From positions 2,356,001 to 2,420,000 of the forward strand of contig OZ241738.1 in NCBI GenBank assembly GCA_965200925.1: DNA of 64,000 nt, written 5' to 3'. Made by a program: the position numbers and the translations under genes. Position 1 is the first letter of the stretch. Each line of letters starts with the position of its first letter. The stretch comes from WTGU01 sp965200925. Lineage in GTDB: Bacteria; Pseudomonadota; Alphaproteobacteria; UBA828. Below are positions 63,527 through 64,000 of this stretch, one piece after another. The notes beneath the pieces are model-generated. The model ran no database searches. It was not told the DNA's origin and was given only the letters and a program-made list of their open reading frames with translations.

Positions 63527-64000
63527 TCGCGCAAGCCGCACCAGATCGGCGCGTGGTCGGAGGCCTTTTCCGCGCCCCGCGGCCTCGTGTCGATCTCGCA
63601 GGCCTCCAGCCGGTCGGCGGCCTCCGGCGAAAGCAGAAGGTGGTCGATGCGGAGGCCCTCGCCCCTCTGCCAGCGGCCGGCCTGGTAGTCCCAGAAGGTG
63701 TAGGCGCGCTTCCCCGGGTGCAGGACTCGGAACGCCTCCGCGTAGCCGCCGTGGAGCAGCGCCCGGAAGCGCGCCCGCGATTCCACCCGGCAGAGCGCGT
63801 CGTCGCGCCAAGCCGGCGGGTCGTAGACGTCGCGGTCCGCCGGCGCGATGTTGTAGTCGCCGCCGAGAACCACCGCCTCCTCCTGGGCGAACAGGGTTTC
63901 GGCGCGGGCCAGGAGGCGGTCCATCCAGGCGAGCTTGTAGGCGAACTTGGCGCTGGCGACCGGGTTGCCGTTCGGCAGATAGACGGTGGCGACACGGACG
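63523..64000 (-). CDS. xthA: Exodeoxyribonuclease III (partial, N-terminus beyond the window)
   Basis: The visible 158 C-terminal residues include RVATVYLPNGNPVASAKFAY, VLGGDYNIAPADRDVYDP with the catalytic Asp-Asn, FRVLHPGKRAYTFWDYQAG and the final GLRIDHLLLS/KASDHAPIWCGL with catalytic Asp-His. It is the AP endonuclease/3'-5' exonuclease for base excision repair. The start lies beyond the right edge. The length seen and motif order are normal. Confidence 0.95.
   Translation of the reverse strand, partial: VRVATVYLPNGNPVASAKFAYKLAWMDRLLARAETLFAQEEAVVLGGDYNIAPADRDVYDPPAWRDDALCRVESRARFRALLHGGYAEAFRVLHPGKRAYTFWDYQAGRWQRGEGLRIDHLLLSPEAADRLEACEIDTRPRGAEKASDHAPIWCGLRE

Overview
The window is high-GC chromosomal DNA of an alphaproteobacterium, most likely Rhodospirillales-like. 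The best evidence is the block aroA-cmk-rpsA-sppA-ihfB-lapA-(pyrF)-trpF-trpB-trpA-accD-folC with trxA facing it. Other support comes from a TrcR/DUF1013 regulator, a DUF1192 protein, a class II EPSP synthase and many periplasmic-binding-protein ABC transporters. Placement below class level is inference.

Layout. 1-4.3 kb: a flavin oxidoreductase (partial), then an N,N-dimethylformamidase locus. Its small-subunit gene and broken large-subunit gene are separated by an AT-richer nuclease gene. 4.4-6.7 kb: an AT-richer two-gene islet (DGQHR protein plus GIY-YIG nuclease) with its own promoter, next to a decayed higBA toxin-antitoxin pair. 6.7-17.4 kb: metabolic genes (FAH hydrolase, quinone oxidoreductase, TrcR, alanine dehydrogenase, MmsA, two tandem nitrilase-family amidases), MlaA, an M48 lipoprotein protease and tRNA-Ala. 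17.4-28.8 kb: the housekeeping block, in which pyrF is reduced to two end fragments. 29-33.6 kb: a sugar-type ABC transporter. 33.7-34.5 kb: a small accessory patch with an HNH nuclease and a 118-bp second copy of the trxA start region. 34.6-42 kb: a peptide-type ABC transporter operon with a fused permease-ATPase and a D-amino-acid aldolase-like enzyme. 42-54 kb: a surface-protein region with two TbpB-like lipoproteins and a subtilase lipoprotein. Homopolymeric C tracts lie in the promoter regions of one TbpB-like gene and of the protease. Acyl-CoA genes, a VOC protein and an aminotransferase are interspersed. 54-56 kb: a prophage remnant fused into a toxin-antitoxin locus. 56-64 kb: catabolic genes (class IV aminotransferase, PQQ sugar dehydrogenase, enolase-superfamily dehydratase, M19 dipeptidase, VOC, GFA), a HAD/menorin-like fusion with a frameshift, and the end of xthA.

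How the genes work together. The aro/trp/acc/fol block supplies aromatic amino acids, fatty acids and folates. MmsA, alanine dehydrogenase and the tandem amidases fit beta-alanine and pyrimidine breakdown. The transporters point to a heterotrophic, scavenging life.

The most interesting parts are (a) the compact DGQHR/GIY-YIG islet, a candidate defence or DNA-modification-linked module, and (b) a possibly phase-variable surface module of a subtilase lipoprotein flanked by TbpB-like lipoproteins. The latter recalls the neisserial NalP/LbpB relationship. The window also holds an unusual number of broken genes (dmfA2, higA, higB, pyrF, phage portal, a DUF1640-like gene, the HAD/menorin gene). Either the accessory genome is decaying or some are assembly errors; resequencing would decide.
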